From: Parachryseolinea silvisoli
GTDB lineage: Bacteria; Bacteroidota; Bacteroidia; Cytophagales; Cyclobacteriaceae
Assembly (NCBI RefSeq): GCF_021190955.1
Contig: NZ_JAIOAO010000003.1
Span: 372,001-436,000 of the forward strand
Reading direction: 5' to 3'
DNA length: 64,000 nucleotides
In this document: positions 28,342 to 37,369 of the stretch, in pieces
Layout: each line of letters opens with the position of its first letter
How positions within the stretch are numbered: the stretch's first letter is position 1
The notes under the pieces: model-generated
The model's database searches: none
Told to the model about the DNA's origin: nothing
What the model saw: only the letters and a program-made list of their open reading frames with translations
Translations under genes and position numbers: made by a program

Positions 28342-29764
28342 GACAGATTTACTGAGCCTCATACCGCTCTGGATTCTTTCCAGCGCGGCGATCCTGAACT
28401 TCTTTTCGATCTCCATCCGGCGAAATCACAAAGTGATCTTTATCATCACGCTGGTTTCGTTGCTGGTAGATTTTATATTTCTGACGTCCTATAGTTTTCA
28501 CCATCAGCAGGCGATCGAGCCGCTGCTCGTCATCGATGGATTTGGCGTGTTCAACATCGGCCTGATTTTGTTAACGACGCTGCTGGTGGTCATGATGTCG
28601 TATGCCTATTTTGAGCAGCGTGAGGAGCGGAAAGAAGAGTATTATATATTGATCATCCTGGCCGCTCTGGGTAGCTGCATCCTGGTGATCAGTAAACATT
28701 TTGCATCGCTCTTCCTGGGGCTGGAGATCCTGAGTGTATCACTTTACGCCCTGATCGCTTACCTGCGCAAGCGTGAGCGGTCGGATGAAGCGGGTATAAA
28801 ATACCTGATCCTGGCGGCTTTCTCCTCGGCCTTTTTGCTTTTTGGTATGGCGTTGTTGTATGCGGCCACCGGCACCATGAGCTTTCAGGGGCTGGCCGAC
28901 TGGCTGGCTTCCAACCGGGAAGTATCGCCGCTGGTATGGTGCGGCTTTGGTATGTTCACGGTCGGCGTGGGGTTCAAGCTGGGCGTGGTGCCCTTTCACA
29001 TGTGGACGCCCGACGTATATGAAGGTGCTCCCGCGCCGGTCACGGCGTTCATCGCTACCGTTTCGAAAGGCGGCATGATCGCATTGCTGGTGCGGTTCTT
29101 CACCATGGTGCAGGGGCATCAGCTAACGCTACTGGTCACTGTCTTTACTGTCCTGGCCGTGGCGTCTATGTTTGTAGGTAACTTTCTGGCGTTGCGACAA
29201 AGTAATGTCAAAAGGCTGCTGGCCTATTCTTCCATTGCGCACGTCGGCTACTTGCTGGTCGCGTTTCTCGCGGGTGGTGAGCTCGGTACCCAGGCCATCA
29301 GTTTTTATCTCGTAGCGTATTTTATTACTACGTTGGGCGCTTTTGGAATCATGGCCACGCTGTCGGACAAAGAGCGCGATGCGGAGGAGTTGGAAGACTA
29401 TCGCGGATTGCTCTGGCGGCGCCCGCTGACCGCCATCATCTTTAGCGCCATGCTGCTCTCGCTGGCAGGCATTCCCATGACGGCAGGATTTATAGGCAAG
29501 TTCTATGTAATCGCCGCAGGTGTACGTACCAGTCACTGGTTCCTGGTGTTTGCCCTCGCGATCAACAGTGTGATCGGGCTATATTACTATATACGCATTA
29601 TCGCGGTGATGTTTGACCAGGGGCAAAGCGTTCGCACGTCGGAAGCGCTCCACCCGCTGGTATATATTATGAGCAGTTTCACCATGGCGTTGTTGGGATT
29701 GATGCTGATATGGCTGGGCGTACATCCGGAAGAAATGCTGACGCTGATCCGGAATACGTTGTGA
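28334..29764 (+). CDS. nuoN: NADH-quinone oxidoreductase subunit N
   Basis: A 476-residue antiporter-like proton-pumping subunit with about 14 helices and the conserved TPDVYEGAPAPVTAFIATVSK motif, including the membrane lysine. It is the last gene of the complex I operon. No clear intrinsic terminator follows; the next 490 bp are a hairpin-rich spacer. Confidence 0.95.
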   Translation: MNKTDLLSLIPLWILSSAAILNFFSISIRRNHKVIFIITLVSLLVDFIFLTSYSFHHQQAIEPLLVIDGFGVFNIGLILLTTLLVVMMSYAYFEQREERKEEYYILIILAALGSCILVISKHFASLFLGLEILSVSLYALIAYLRKRERSDEAGIKYLILAAFSSAFLLFGMALLYAATGTMSFQGLADWLASNREVSPLVWCGFGMFTVGVGFKLGVVPFHMWTPDVYEGAPAPVTAFIATVSKGGMIALLVRFFTMVQGHQLTLLVTVFTVLAVASMFVGNFLALRQSNVKRLLAYSSIAHVGYLLVAFLAGGELGTQAISFYLVAYFITTLGAFGIMATLSDKERDAEELEDYRGLLWRRPLTAIIFSAMLLSLAGIPMTAGFIGKFYVIAAGVRTSHWFLVFALAINSVIGLYYYIRIIAVMFDQGQSVRTSEALHPLVYIMSSFTMALLGLMLIWLGVHPEEMLTLIRNTL

Positions 29765-29950
29765 AAGATAAGGCACACGTTTCTGCCGGAGATACGTGAT
29801 CAAACAAACCAGGGCAAGGCATTGGTGCCAAAACATGAAGGCAAGTCCAGGAAATCTCCTGCTTCGTTACATTCTCGTATATGCAAACGGCTATCACGCG
29901 GCATCTGGCGAGTCTTCCAACCGAAGGGAGGGCGACTCGTGCCAGCATGG

Positions 29951-29968
29951 GGCAGTCTCCAGACTGCC
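29951..29968. repeat. Inverted repeat in the spacer after nuoN
   Basis: Perfect 8-bp arms GGCAGTCT and AGACTGCC are separated by two bases. No T-tract follows, so it is not a standard terminator. It lies in the middle of the hairpin-rich spacer. Confidence 0.6.
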
Positions 29969-30228
29969 AGCGGTGGCGTAACCCATGGTCGTCGCAGCCC
30001 ACCGTTGTCCAAACCGACATTCAACAAGGCCAGTCTAAGAATGGCCGCGGTTTCAGTCACAAGTGCTGCACCTCCGCTAACGCCTTGGTGCTTACACTTG
30101 CGCCAGCAATGGAGCTTGTACAAATCGGCCATCGAGCATTGGAGAAATTCATGGAGGAGGTTTCCAGGCTGGAGCGCTGACTGGAAAATGTTCTGGTGCC
30201 GGTCCGTGTGTTATTAGATAGAATATTT

Positions 30229-30236
30229 TAATTTTG
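30229..30236 (+). promoter_or_regulatory. Bacteroidota -7 promoter element for the YCF48-repeat protein
   Basis: TAATTTTG matches TAnnTTTG exactly and lies 19 bp before the ATG at 30256, in an AT-rich patch after the GC-rich spacer. A convincing -33 TTG is not obvious. Confidence 0.55.
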
Positions 30237-30255
30237 AGAATACTCTGTCTATACT

Positions 30256-33200
30256 ATGTTTACCTGCAATCTTCGGGCTCAGGCCCGCCTGCGTACTTAC
30301 GCACTTCTTTTTTGTTTCATTTCCGGTTTTAGTCTTCATGCTCAGAAAAACGCCAACATCTTTAGTTTTTATGATTATGAACTGAACTTTAACAGTACCC
30401 CGGTCCAGGTAAAAAGGCAATTTGCGACCCATGAAAATCGCGGGATGGGGGTTATCAGTGATAATAGCGGCGTATTGCAATTCTACACCGACGGATTTAC
30501 CGTCTGGAACAAGCGGCACGCTCGCATGCCCAATGGGGCAAATCTGATCGAATTCCATGGAAGGGGCAGCTTGCAGCAGTCGTTGGTCGTTCCCAAGCCG
30601 GGTAGCACTAGTCGCTATTATATTTTTACGGTGGACCCGGCCTCCAATGCTCCGGGCCTTTATTATTCCGAAGTGGATATGACGCTCAATAGTGGCCTCG
30701 GGGATGTGGTCGTCAAGGGGGTGAGACTTGTCAAGAATACTTCCAATAAGCTTAGCGCAGTGTTCCACCGTAACGGGAAGGACGTGTGGTTAATCACCCA
30801 TCTGGTTAACAGCAATAAGTATTCGCTGTTGCGAATAACGGATCAGGGAATTTCGGCCGAGATCACCGAACAGGTGATTGGTAGCATTAATACCGCCTGG
30901 GGCGGCCAGCTGAAGTTTTCTCCGGATGGGCGCAAAATGGGTGTAATCTGCAATGATTTTGTGAGCTTGTTCGATTTCAATAATGAAACCGGTGTGCTTT
31001 CGAATACCATGAATTTTTCGTTTGCGGATTTGGATAGCGATCCCCTCGTATCGTCGCTGGAGTTTTCGAGTGATGCTACAAAATTATATACCTACGTATC
31101 GCGTCGTCTTCAGATTTTTCAGTTTGATGTTTCACTGCCGACGCAAGCGCAGATCAATAAATCGCGGGCCGCTGTTAGCGGATCGAATATTTACAATTTG
31201 CTGGGGGCGTTTCAGTTAGCGCCCGATGGACGAATATACATCACAAAAGGTGGCGGTGGCGGCGGAAGCGACTACCTGGGCGTGATCATGAATCCCAACG
31301 CGGCGGGTAAAGACGTGGAGTTCCAGGAAAACGGACTATACCTGAATGGTGGTGAGTCCTTTGTGAATCTTACGCCCAGTTTTATTCAGAATTACTTCTT
31401 TAAAACAAGCTTCAAATACGATCATCACTGTCAGGGGGTACCCATTAAATTTAGCGTTACCAACGAACACCTGATCGATTCCGTAAAATGGGATTTTGGA
31501 CAAGGTTCGACGTCACGATCCAGGAATCCTGAAGTGCAGTACGATAAAGACGGCGAATACACTGTAACACTGTCTGCATACTACGGCGCGCAGGCTACCG
31601 TCATTACCCAGCAGGTCTCGATCTGGGCCTACACGCCGTTTGAGCTTGGTGAAGCTTTCACTACATGCCCGGCGAACAAGTTGACCGTCGACGCCGGTTA
31701 CGCCTCATACACCTGGAATACCGGTGACACAACACGGACCACCGTGTTGAATGCTACGCAATGGTACAAACTGAAGGCGATCAATATGATCGGATGTGCG
31801 TACAGCGATTCCGTTTTTGTCACGGTAAAGGATGCGCCGACGATTGCGCTTCCGGATCGGATAGCCTTCAGTGGGCATTCGTCGGTTCAACTGGATGCTG
31901 GTGCCTTTAGTAGCTATGCCTGGAGCACGGGAGAAACCACACGTACGATCACGGTAACAAGCCCCGGATGGTATTCGGTATCCGTGCAGAATGCGGTGGG
32001 GTGTAGTGTAGCCAAGACGGTGTTTGTAGGAGATGTTGCGCCGGAACCGCCGGCGGAGGAGTGGGAGTGGCTAAATCCGCTGCCGTCGGGACGTTCCGTA
32101 AGGGATATTTGTTTTGTGAACGATAATACTGGATTTATAGTGAACGGCTATCAAATCCTACGAACGACAGATGGCGGAAAGACCTGGGGCGTGCAGCAAA
32201 ACGCACAGGGCAATCGCATTGCGTTTAAGGATCAGATCGGCTACGTCGTTGGGGACAATGGATCGGTATATAAGTCGACACACCAGGGTGGCGGATGGAC
32301 CCGGGTGTTTTTTGGCGCTTCGGATAATCTCAACGGAGTATCCGTTATTCATCCCGATACCGTATTCGTCACGTCGGGCTCGCAGCTGTTCGTCACATAC
32401 GATGGTGGCAAAAGCTGGACACCGCGCGCTGTACCAGGCGTTGCTGTAGTGGCTTCCGTCTTTACCAGTTCAAAGACGGGACATGTTGCGGGAAGCAATG
32501 GCATTTTGGCGAAGACGACTGACGGTGGCCTCACGTGGCGCATCGTACATAACGACTCAAATATTTCTCCGTCGAATTTTTTCGCCCTCACCTTTGTCAA
32601 TTCCAAGGTTGGATACGCCACACAAGCACATTCGAATATCTATAAAACCACCAACGGCGGAGAAACATGGGAAGAGCTTCCCTGGGTCCCTGATGCAGCG
32701 TATGACGTCTTCTTTTTAAACGAACGCGTCGGGTATATCGCGGGTGATGGTGGTGTGGTGCACAAGACAGAGAACGGCGGTATGTCCTGGGAATGGGCCG
32801 GATTTCTCAACGGGCGGTACTATGCGGAGGCCATGAACGCACTATACTTTTTTGATGAAGACAACGGCTTCGCGGTGGGTTTCCGGGGCCGGATCATGCG
32901 CACCTACAATGGCGGCCAACAGTGGCAGTCGTATGGCATGAGCTATAACGACATACAAGAAGTCACGTTCCCCTCGGCTACCACGGGCTATGCGTTGGGT
33001 GACCGGATCTATAAAACCACCGACCAAGGTAAAACATGGTTGCCGGTCGTAAACAACCTGATTGATAAAAACTGGTACTATATGTCGGGGTATTTCTTAT
33101 CCGAAAACAAAGGATATGTCGTCGCGAACAACAACTACACGACGAAAGTGATGCAGACAGCGGACGGCGGAAAAACGTGGGGCGATGCTGCTGTATCCGG

Positions 33201-35187
33201 CAGGGTCATCTCATTTATCGACGATCAGAAAGGATTTATAGGAGGAGCAGGTATTTACAAGACACTCAACGGTGGCACAAGCTGGGAGAATGTATCGTAT
33301 TTCGAGGTCACCGAGCTGCACTTCATTTCCGAGCAGCGGGGATTTGCCCTGCACTATGGCGACCTGTATAAAACGATTGACGGCGGTAAAAGCTGGGCCC
33401 TTGTTTACGAGGTATATGGCGACTTAACCGAGATCGATTTTGTAAACGATAAGGTGGGATACATTTCGGCCGAGTTTGGTCTGGTATTAAAGACCACGGA
33501 CGGCGGTGAGACGTGGATGGAAAAGTCAACGCCATACGATCACCTTCTGGCCATCGATTTTACCAGTGAGAACATTGGCTTTGCTGCTGGAGAATACGGA
33601 CTAAACCTAATGACATCAGACGGCGGAAATACGTGGACGTCCTATTCCATTCCAGCGCAGATCAGAACCGTTAGCATCCACGGTGACAAGATCTTTGTCG
33701 GTGGTTACTACGGGGCGTTGTTATCCAAAGGCTTTAAGGTTGATGATGTAACGGTGAAAGCGTTGGCGGCCACCGCCATCACGGCAAACTCCGCCGTGCT
33801 TCACGGTGTTATTGCCAGCAATGCCACGGTGGCGCAGAATGCGCGCATCGAATATGGCCTGACCCCTGCGTTCGCCAATGCTGCTGCGCTTACGCCCGGG
33901 TCCGTCACCACGGGTAAAAATGTTGAATATGCATTTCCAGCATCGGGCCTGCTGCCGGACACGACGTATTACTACCGGTTAACGACGACTGTCAACGGAA
34001 CCCTCCTGGTAAGTAACACGATTCAATTCGATACGCCACCCGAGGTCGTGCTGGGGCCACCCAACGTCGGTTATCCGGAGACGACAACGGCCCAGGTGTG
34101 GGCGTATGTCAAATCCAACATGAGCGCCATCACCAACTTGCAATTTGAATACGATACCGTGGCGACGTTTAAGAATAAGAAGGTCGTTCACGCTGATCCT
34201 GCTGACATCGCTGCCGGCGAGGAGAAGTATGCCGAGCTCGTGTTGGAAGGGCTGCGTCCGAAGACAGAATATTATATAAGACTGAAGGGTACGCATAACG
34301 GAAAGGTTTATGTAAGCCAGGCCACGCGGTTCAAAACCCGTGCTGAATTCGAAATAACCTTTGGCCGTGTGTCGGCGAATGGCAGCGAGGTGACCCTCTA
34401 TGCGCAGGTCCTGTCTAATGAACATGCCCTCACGGCGTTACGCTTTGAATACGGACTTTCCCAGACCTACGGATCGATGGCTACGCCAACGCCTTCGGAA
34501 GTTGGCGGCCGGAGCTGGGCACAGCTCTACGCAACCATTACGGTGCCGTATGTGGACTCTGTTTATTACTATAGAGTCATTGGCCTCTATAATGGCAAAG
34601 CGTTTGCCAGTGACTACAATGTTTTCCGCCTGAGCGGCGGCGTTATTCTCGTGGCGGACCCAGCAAAAAATGTTAGCAGCACGGGTGTAGACATCGGCGG
34701 ATTGGTTCGCCTTCAGGGGAGTTACTTGTCCAATCTTGTTTTTGAATACGGAACTACCCGTGACTTCGGAGAGACTGCTCCGGTGAATGGATATAGCTAC
34801 TACAACGACTATTCCAACGTGACGACAACCCTCGAAGGACTTGCCGATGATACGGAGTATTTCTACCGCCTGCGGGCTACCGTGTGGAATGGATTCCAGT
34901 ACAGCGATGCCCGTACATTCCGGACGAGTATTGTCACCGGCATCGCCGATGCGCGGGAGGACGAACTGAACGTGTATCCCAATCCGGCCGAGCGTGACGT
35001 GACACTGGTGTCGTCGCGCAGGATGGAAAGAGTAGAAGTGCTCGATGCGATGGCCAGGCCGATCTTGGTGGTGCCGGCGTCTGGTTTTTCGTGTACATTC
35101 CCGGTATCCGAACTCTCTCCGGGTATATATTATATCCGGATTATACATAACGGAGCGACCGTAGTGAGAAAGCTGGTGCGAAAATAA
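30256..35187 (+). CDS. Large secreted T9SS protein with PKD, YCF48-like and FN3 repeats
   Basis: A 1643-residue surface or secreted protein. A signal peptide ends near residue 30 (SLHAQ). Residues 30-390 form a propeller-like N-terminal region (SPDGRKMG, LAPDGRIYI) also seen in other T9SS substrates. A PKD-like module follows at about 395-465 (VKWDFGQGSTS). Residues about 597-1160 contain at least ten BNR/YCF48-type blades with the repeating KTTDGGKTW motif and IGYxxG strands. FN3-like modules fill about 1165-1560 (YYYRLTTTVNG type endings). The C-terminus (YPNPAERD, ELSPGIYYIRI) is a type A sorting domain for T9SS export and anchoring. YCF48 propellers usually mediate protein binding, so an adhesive or scaffold role is inferred; no catalytic motif is seen. 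Confidence 0.87.
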   Translation: MFTCNLRAQARLRTYALLFCFISGFSLHAQKNANIFSFYDYELNFNSTPVQVKRQFATHENRGMGVISDNSGVLQFYTDGFTVWNKRHARMPNGANLIEFHGRGSLQQSLVVPKPGSTSRYYIFTVDPASNAPGLYYSEVDMTLNSGLGDVVVKGVRLVKNTSNKLSAVFHRNGKDVWLITHLVNSNKYSLLRITDQGISAEITEQVIGSINTAWGGQLKFSPDGRKMGVICNDFVSLFDFNNETGVLSNTMNFSFADLDSDPLVSSLEFSSDATKLYTYVSRRLQIFQFDVSLPTQAQINKSRAAVSGSNIYNLLGAFQLAPDGRIYITKGGGGGGSDYLGVIMNPNAAGKDVEFQENGLYLNGGESFVNLTPSFIQNYFFKTSFKYDHHCQGVPIKFSVTNEHLIDSVKWDFGQGSTSRSRNPEVQYDKDGEYTVTLSAYYGAQATVITQQVSIWAYTPFELGEAFTTCPANKLTVDAGYASYTWNTGDTTRTTVLNATQWYKLKAINMIGCAYSDSVFVTVKDAPTIALPDRIAFSGHSSVQLDAGAFSSYAWSTGETTRTITVTSPGWYSVSVQNAVGCSVAKTVFVGDVAPEPPAEEWEWLNPLPSGRSVRDICFVNDNTGFIVNGYQILRTTDGGKTWGVQQNAQGNRIAFKDQIGYVVGDNGSVYKSTHQGGGWTRVFFGASDNLNGVSVIHPDTVFVTSGSQLFVTYDGGKSWTPRAVPGVAVVASVFTSSKTGHVAGSNGILAKTTDGGLTWRIVHNDSNISPSNFFALTFVNSKVGYATQAHSNIYKTTNGGETWEELPWVPDAAYDVFFLNERVGYIAGDGGVVHKTENGGMSWEWAGFLNGRYYAEAMNALYFFDEDNGFAVGFRGRIMRTYNGGQQWQSYGMSYNDIQEVTFPSATTGYALGDRIYKTTDQGKTWLPVVNNLIDKNWYYMSGYFLSENKGYVVANNNYTTKVMQTADGGKTWGDAAVSGRVISFIDDQKGFIGGAGIYKTLNGGTSWENVSYFEVTELHFISEQRGFALHYGDLYKTIDGGKSWALVYEVYGDLTEIDFVNDKVGYISAEFGLVLKTTDGGETWMEKSTPYDHLLAIDFTSENIGFAAGEYGLNLMTSDGGNTWTSYSIPAQIRTVSIHGDKIFVGGYYGALLSKGFKVDDVTVKALAATAITANSAVLHGVIASNATVAQNARIEYGLTPAFANAAALTPGSVTTGKNVEYAFPASGLLPDTTYYYRLTTTVNGTLLVSNTIQFDTPPEVVLGPPNVGYPETTTAQVWAYVKSNMSAITNLQFEYDTVATFKNKKVVHADPADIAAGEEKYAELVLEGLRPKTEYYIRLKGTHNGKVYVSQATRFKTRAEFEITFGRVSANGSEVTLYAQVLSNEHALTALRFEYGLSQTYGSMATPTPSEVGGRSWAQLYATITVPYVDSVYYYRVIGLYNGKAFASDYNVFRLSGGVILVADPAKNVSSTGVDIGGLVRLQGSYLSNLVFEYGTTRDFGETAPVNGYSYYNDYSNVTTTLEGLADDTEYFYRLRATVWNGFQYSDARTFRTSIVTGIADAREDELNVYPNPAERDVTLVSSRRMERVEVLDAMARPILVVPASGFSCTFPVSELSPGIYYIRIIHNGATVVRKLVRK

Positions 35188-35204
35188 CGTAGGAGCAATT
35201 CCGT

Positions 35205-35239
35205 AAAAGCCATCCGGGTTAGTCTGGATGGCTTTTTTT
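35205..35239 (+). terminator. Intrinsic terminator between convergent genes
   Basis: An 11-bp stem AAAAGCCATCC/GGATGGCTTTT with a 10-base loop is followed by further T residues on the plus strand. The A-rich left arm gives a shorter T-tract on the minus strand, so it may serve both the T9SS protein gene and the convergent gene. Confidence 0.85.
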
Positions 35240-35244
35240 ATGCT

Positions 35245-35871
35245 TTACTTCTGACGATGTGAAACATTCGTCATATTCATTTCCCACGTCCGGCCGTTGT
35301 CGGGCGAGAAGGCCTGCGCCCAGACGGGGTTGTTCGGGTCGGTTTTATCCCATTGAAACATGACGAGGATAGGCTTGCCCTGGAAGACATCGTGACAGTA
35401 GAATGTACCGACGGCGCCTTCAAAGGAGCCGACCACGGGTGGATCGAGCACACCCAGGTTGCTGTCGACCCAGTATAAGCTCCACAGCTTGGTCTGCGGG
35501 TTGAAGAGCCGCAACGTAAGCCCTTCATAGGGCTTTTCGCTGACCGCGTTGAAAGACGTTCGGTAGAAGTCCATGTTGCCCAGACCGTTCAGTATAGATC
35601 CATAGTTTTGAGAAGTCGATTTATACTCGAGCCATGTCGTGTTGTTGCTTAGCCGGGCCTTTAATCGCTTGTTGTCCATGGTCCAGTTGCCCGCCAGAAA
35701 ATCGAAGTCATGGTTGGACGATGTTTTTGACGGTACGATAATGAGGTCTCCGGCCTGCGATAGGGAAGCATTGACCATTTTGAAATCGGGGGGGATTTGT
35801 GCCAACGCGCGAACGGACGGCAACGACAATACGATGATCAGCAGGAGGGGATAACGTTTCAGGATATTCAT
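35245..35871 (-). CDS. Secreted DUF1579-like protein of unknown function
   Basis: A 208-residue protein with a signal peptide ending near ALAQ (residue 25). The body starts with NHDFDFLAGNWTMDNKRL, the N-terminal signature of a DUF1579-related beta-barrel family. Other family-like segments are ILNGLGNMDFYR, LTLRLFNPQTKLWSLYWVDS and FQWDKTDPNNPVWAQAFS. Relatives are small beta-rich proteins found next to varied enzymes; no activity is established for them. It converges with the large T9SS gene and diverges from the MocR-type gene, sharing a 100-bp promoter region with the latter. Confidence 0.7.
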   Translation of the reverse strand: MNILKRYPLLLIIVLSLPSVRALAQIPPDFKMVNASLSQAGDLIIVPSKTSSNHDFDFLAGNWTMDNKRLKARLSNNTTWLEYKSTSQNYGSILNGLGNMDFYRTSFNAVSEKPYEGLTLRLFNPQTKLWSLYWVDSNLGVLDPPVVGSFEGAVGTFYCHDVFQGKPILVMFQWDKTDPNNPVWAQAFSPDNGRTWEMNMTNVSHRQK

Positions 35872-35910
35872 GGTAAGTCACTTTTTAGGGGTTAAGAGTT
35901 TCTGTAGCGG

Positions 35911-35929
35911 TAAAAGTAGCCTACCTTTG
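35911..35929. promoter_or_regulatory. Divergent -7 elements of the DUF1579-like and MocR-type genes
   Basis: On the plus strand TACCTTTG (35922-35929) matches the Bacteroidota -7 consensus and is followed by GCACCC, a common context. It lies 45 bp before the chosen MocR start and downstream of the frame's first ATG at 35870. On the minus strand TACTTTTA (35918-35911) matches seven of eight positions for the divergent gene. The two elements are only 3 bp apart. Confidence 0.6.
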
Positions 35930-35974
35930 CACCCATTCCTGGGGTCAGTTTTATACTATTTAACGGGTGCAGAT

Positions 35975-37369
35975 ATGATTCCGATTTTGAATCGCAAGGG
36001 TAGGCCGCTCTATGAACAGCTTTATGAGTTCTTCCGGGATGCCATCCTGGAGGGCCGGATACAGCACGGCGACAGGTTGCCCTCGTACAGGATGTTGTCG
36101 CGGGAGCTACAGGTTGGTCGAAACACGGTTGTACGGGCATATGAGCAGCTCACGTTAGAAGGATATTTGGTGAATGAAAACCGCAAGGGACTGTATGCGG
36201 CCAAACTGGATGTGCGGGAGCGGCATTCGGAGCTGGAGTTCAGGAAATCGCGGCGTGGCGCGACAAAGCGAACCGTCAATACTCCGGCAGAAAGATTTAA
36301 TTCCGCTGTCCATATGGTGGATGAAAACAATTTTCCGGTAGCGCAGTGGCGAAAATGCAGCAACTGGGCGCTCGATAATATCAGTTTTCAATACCAGGAG
36401 CATGAAAGCGAAGATCCTTTGAAGACGCAGCTGATCCCGTACCTGTTTCACCACCGTGGTGTACAGGCGAAACCCGAACAGATTATTATAGGCTCGGGCG
36501 CCAGTGTGCTGGTTTTCTGGCTGGCGGTTATTCTTCGTAAGACCTGTTCGGAGATTATGGTAGAGGAGCCGGGATACCCACGTATTCAACAGGTTTTTTC
36601 AGAATGTGGGTATACTATAAAAGCGCTGCGCGTAAAGAAAGATGGTGTGGACCTGGACAAGCTTGCCGGGCAGACGGCAGACTTGCTTTACCTGACGCCG
36701 TCACATCAGTTTCCTACGGGCGTGTCTATTCCCGTGCAGGCCAGGTTGCGGATATTGCATTGGGCGCGGGAGAACAATGCTTATATCATCGAAGACGACT
36801 TCGACTGTGAGTTCCGACATAAAGCGAAGCTGATGCCGGCGCTACAAGGGCTGGACCGCGATGATCGGGTGATATACCTGGGATCGTTCTCAAACTCTCT
36901 GATGCCATCCCTGCGGGTGGCGTACCTGGTATTACCGAAGAAATTTTCGGTGGACTATCAATCGTACGCATACCTGATGGATACCGTGCCGTACGTTATC
37001 CGGAAGACGCTGGCCTGTTTTATGGAAGAAGGTTTTTGGGAGCGGCATCTCAGGCGCATGCGGAAGGTATACAAAAACAAGTATGATCGATGTGTACGTG
37101 CATTGGAGGAGATGCCCGCCGAGCTTGTTCATTTTAACCGCGCGCCGTCCGGGCTCAATATCTGGTTACGGATTAATGCGCCGTTGAGCGAAACAGAAGT
37201 GGTCGAACGGGCGGCTGCGCAGGGAGTACACGTGACAGCAGGTAGTTATTATTACCGGTCGCGGTCCAACAGCAAGCGCAGGCCAGAAGTATTGTTCGAG
37301 TTTGGAAGTCTGCCCGAGGACCAGATTGAAGACGTGGTCAGGAAGTTAGGGTTGGCCTGGTCGGTGTAG
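35975..37369 (+). CDS. MocR-type GntR/aminotransferase-like protein lacking the PLP lysine
   Basis: A 464-residue protein. The frame opens at 35870, but a good -7 promoter at 35922 and family length support the ATG at 35975. Residues 1-75 are a GntR winged helix (GRPLYEQLYEFFRDAI, LPSYRMLSRELQVGRNTVVRAYEQL). Residues about 110-464 have the type I aminotransferase fold of MocR regulators (TPSHQFPTG, IEDDFDCEFRH, ALQGLDRDDRVIYLGSF). In MocR proteins such as GabR and PdxR the PLP-binding lysine lies in GTFSKTL-like motifs. Here the motif reads GSFSNSLMPSLR, with Asn at residue 307 (AAC at 36893), so no internal aldimine can form at that site. It may have lost PLP sensing or bind ligand non-covalently. 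Its 3' end overlaps the EamA transporter gene, a common MocR target. Confidence 0.88.
   Translation: MIPILNRKGRPLYEQLYEFFRDAILEGRIQHGDRLPSYRMLSRELQVGRNTVVRAYEQLTLEGYLVNENRKGLYAAKLDVRERHSELEFRKSRRGATKRTVNTPAERFNSAVHMVDENNFPVAQWRKCSNWALDNISFQYQEHESEDPLKTQLIPYLFHHRGVQAKPEQIIIGSGASVLVFWLAVILRKTCSEIMVEEPGYPRIQQVFSECGYTIKALRVKKDGVDLDKLAGQTADLLYLTPSHQFPTGVSIPVQARLRILHWARENNAYIIEDDFDCEFRHKAKLMPALQGLDRDDRVIYLGSFSNSLMPSLRVAYLVLPKKFSVDYQSYAYLMDTVPYVIRKTLACFMEEGFWERHLRRMRKVYKNKYDRCVRALEEMPAELVHFNRAPSGLNIWLRINAPLSETEVVERAAAQGVHVTAGSYYYRSRSNSKRRPEVLFEFGSLPEDQIEDVVRKLGLAWSV

Larger units (their letters stand above)
29765..30255. other. Hairpin-rich intergenic stretch between complex I operon and T9SS protein gene
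   Basis: A 491-bp spacer with no convincing gene. Open frames of about 100 codons occur on both strands, but they overlap one another, carry no recognisable motif, and have repetitive Arg, Trp, Pro and Cys-rich translations. GGCAGTCT/AGACTGCC at 29951-29968 forms a near-spacerless hairpin. A longer one from CGAGTC to GACTCG surrounds about 29910-29940. The region looks like a degenerate interspersed repeat or structured RNA rather than a gene. Its right end contains the promoter of the next gene. Confidence 0.5.

Noticed and set aside
29800-30217. Overlapping open frames of 99-131 codons on both strands in the spacer after nuoN
   Set aside because: They overlap each other on both strands, have no motif, and contain hairpin repeats. 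Reported instead as a structured non-coding stretch.
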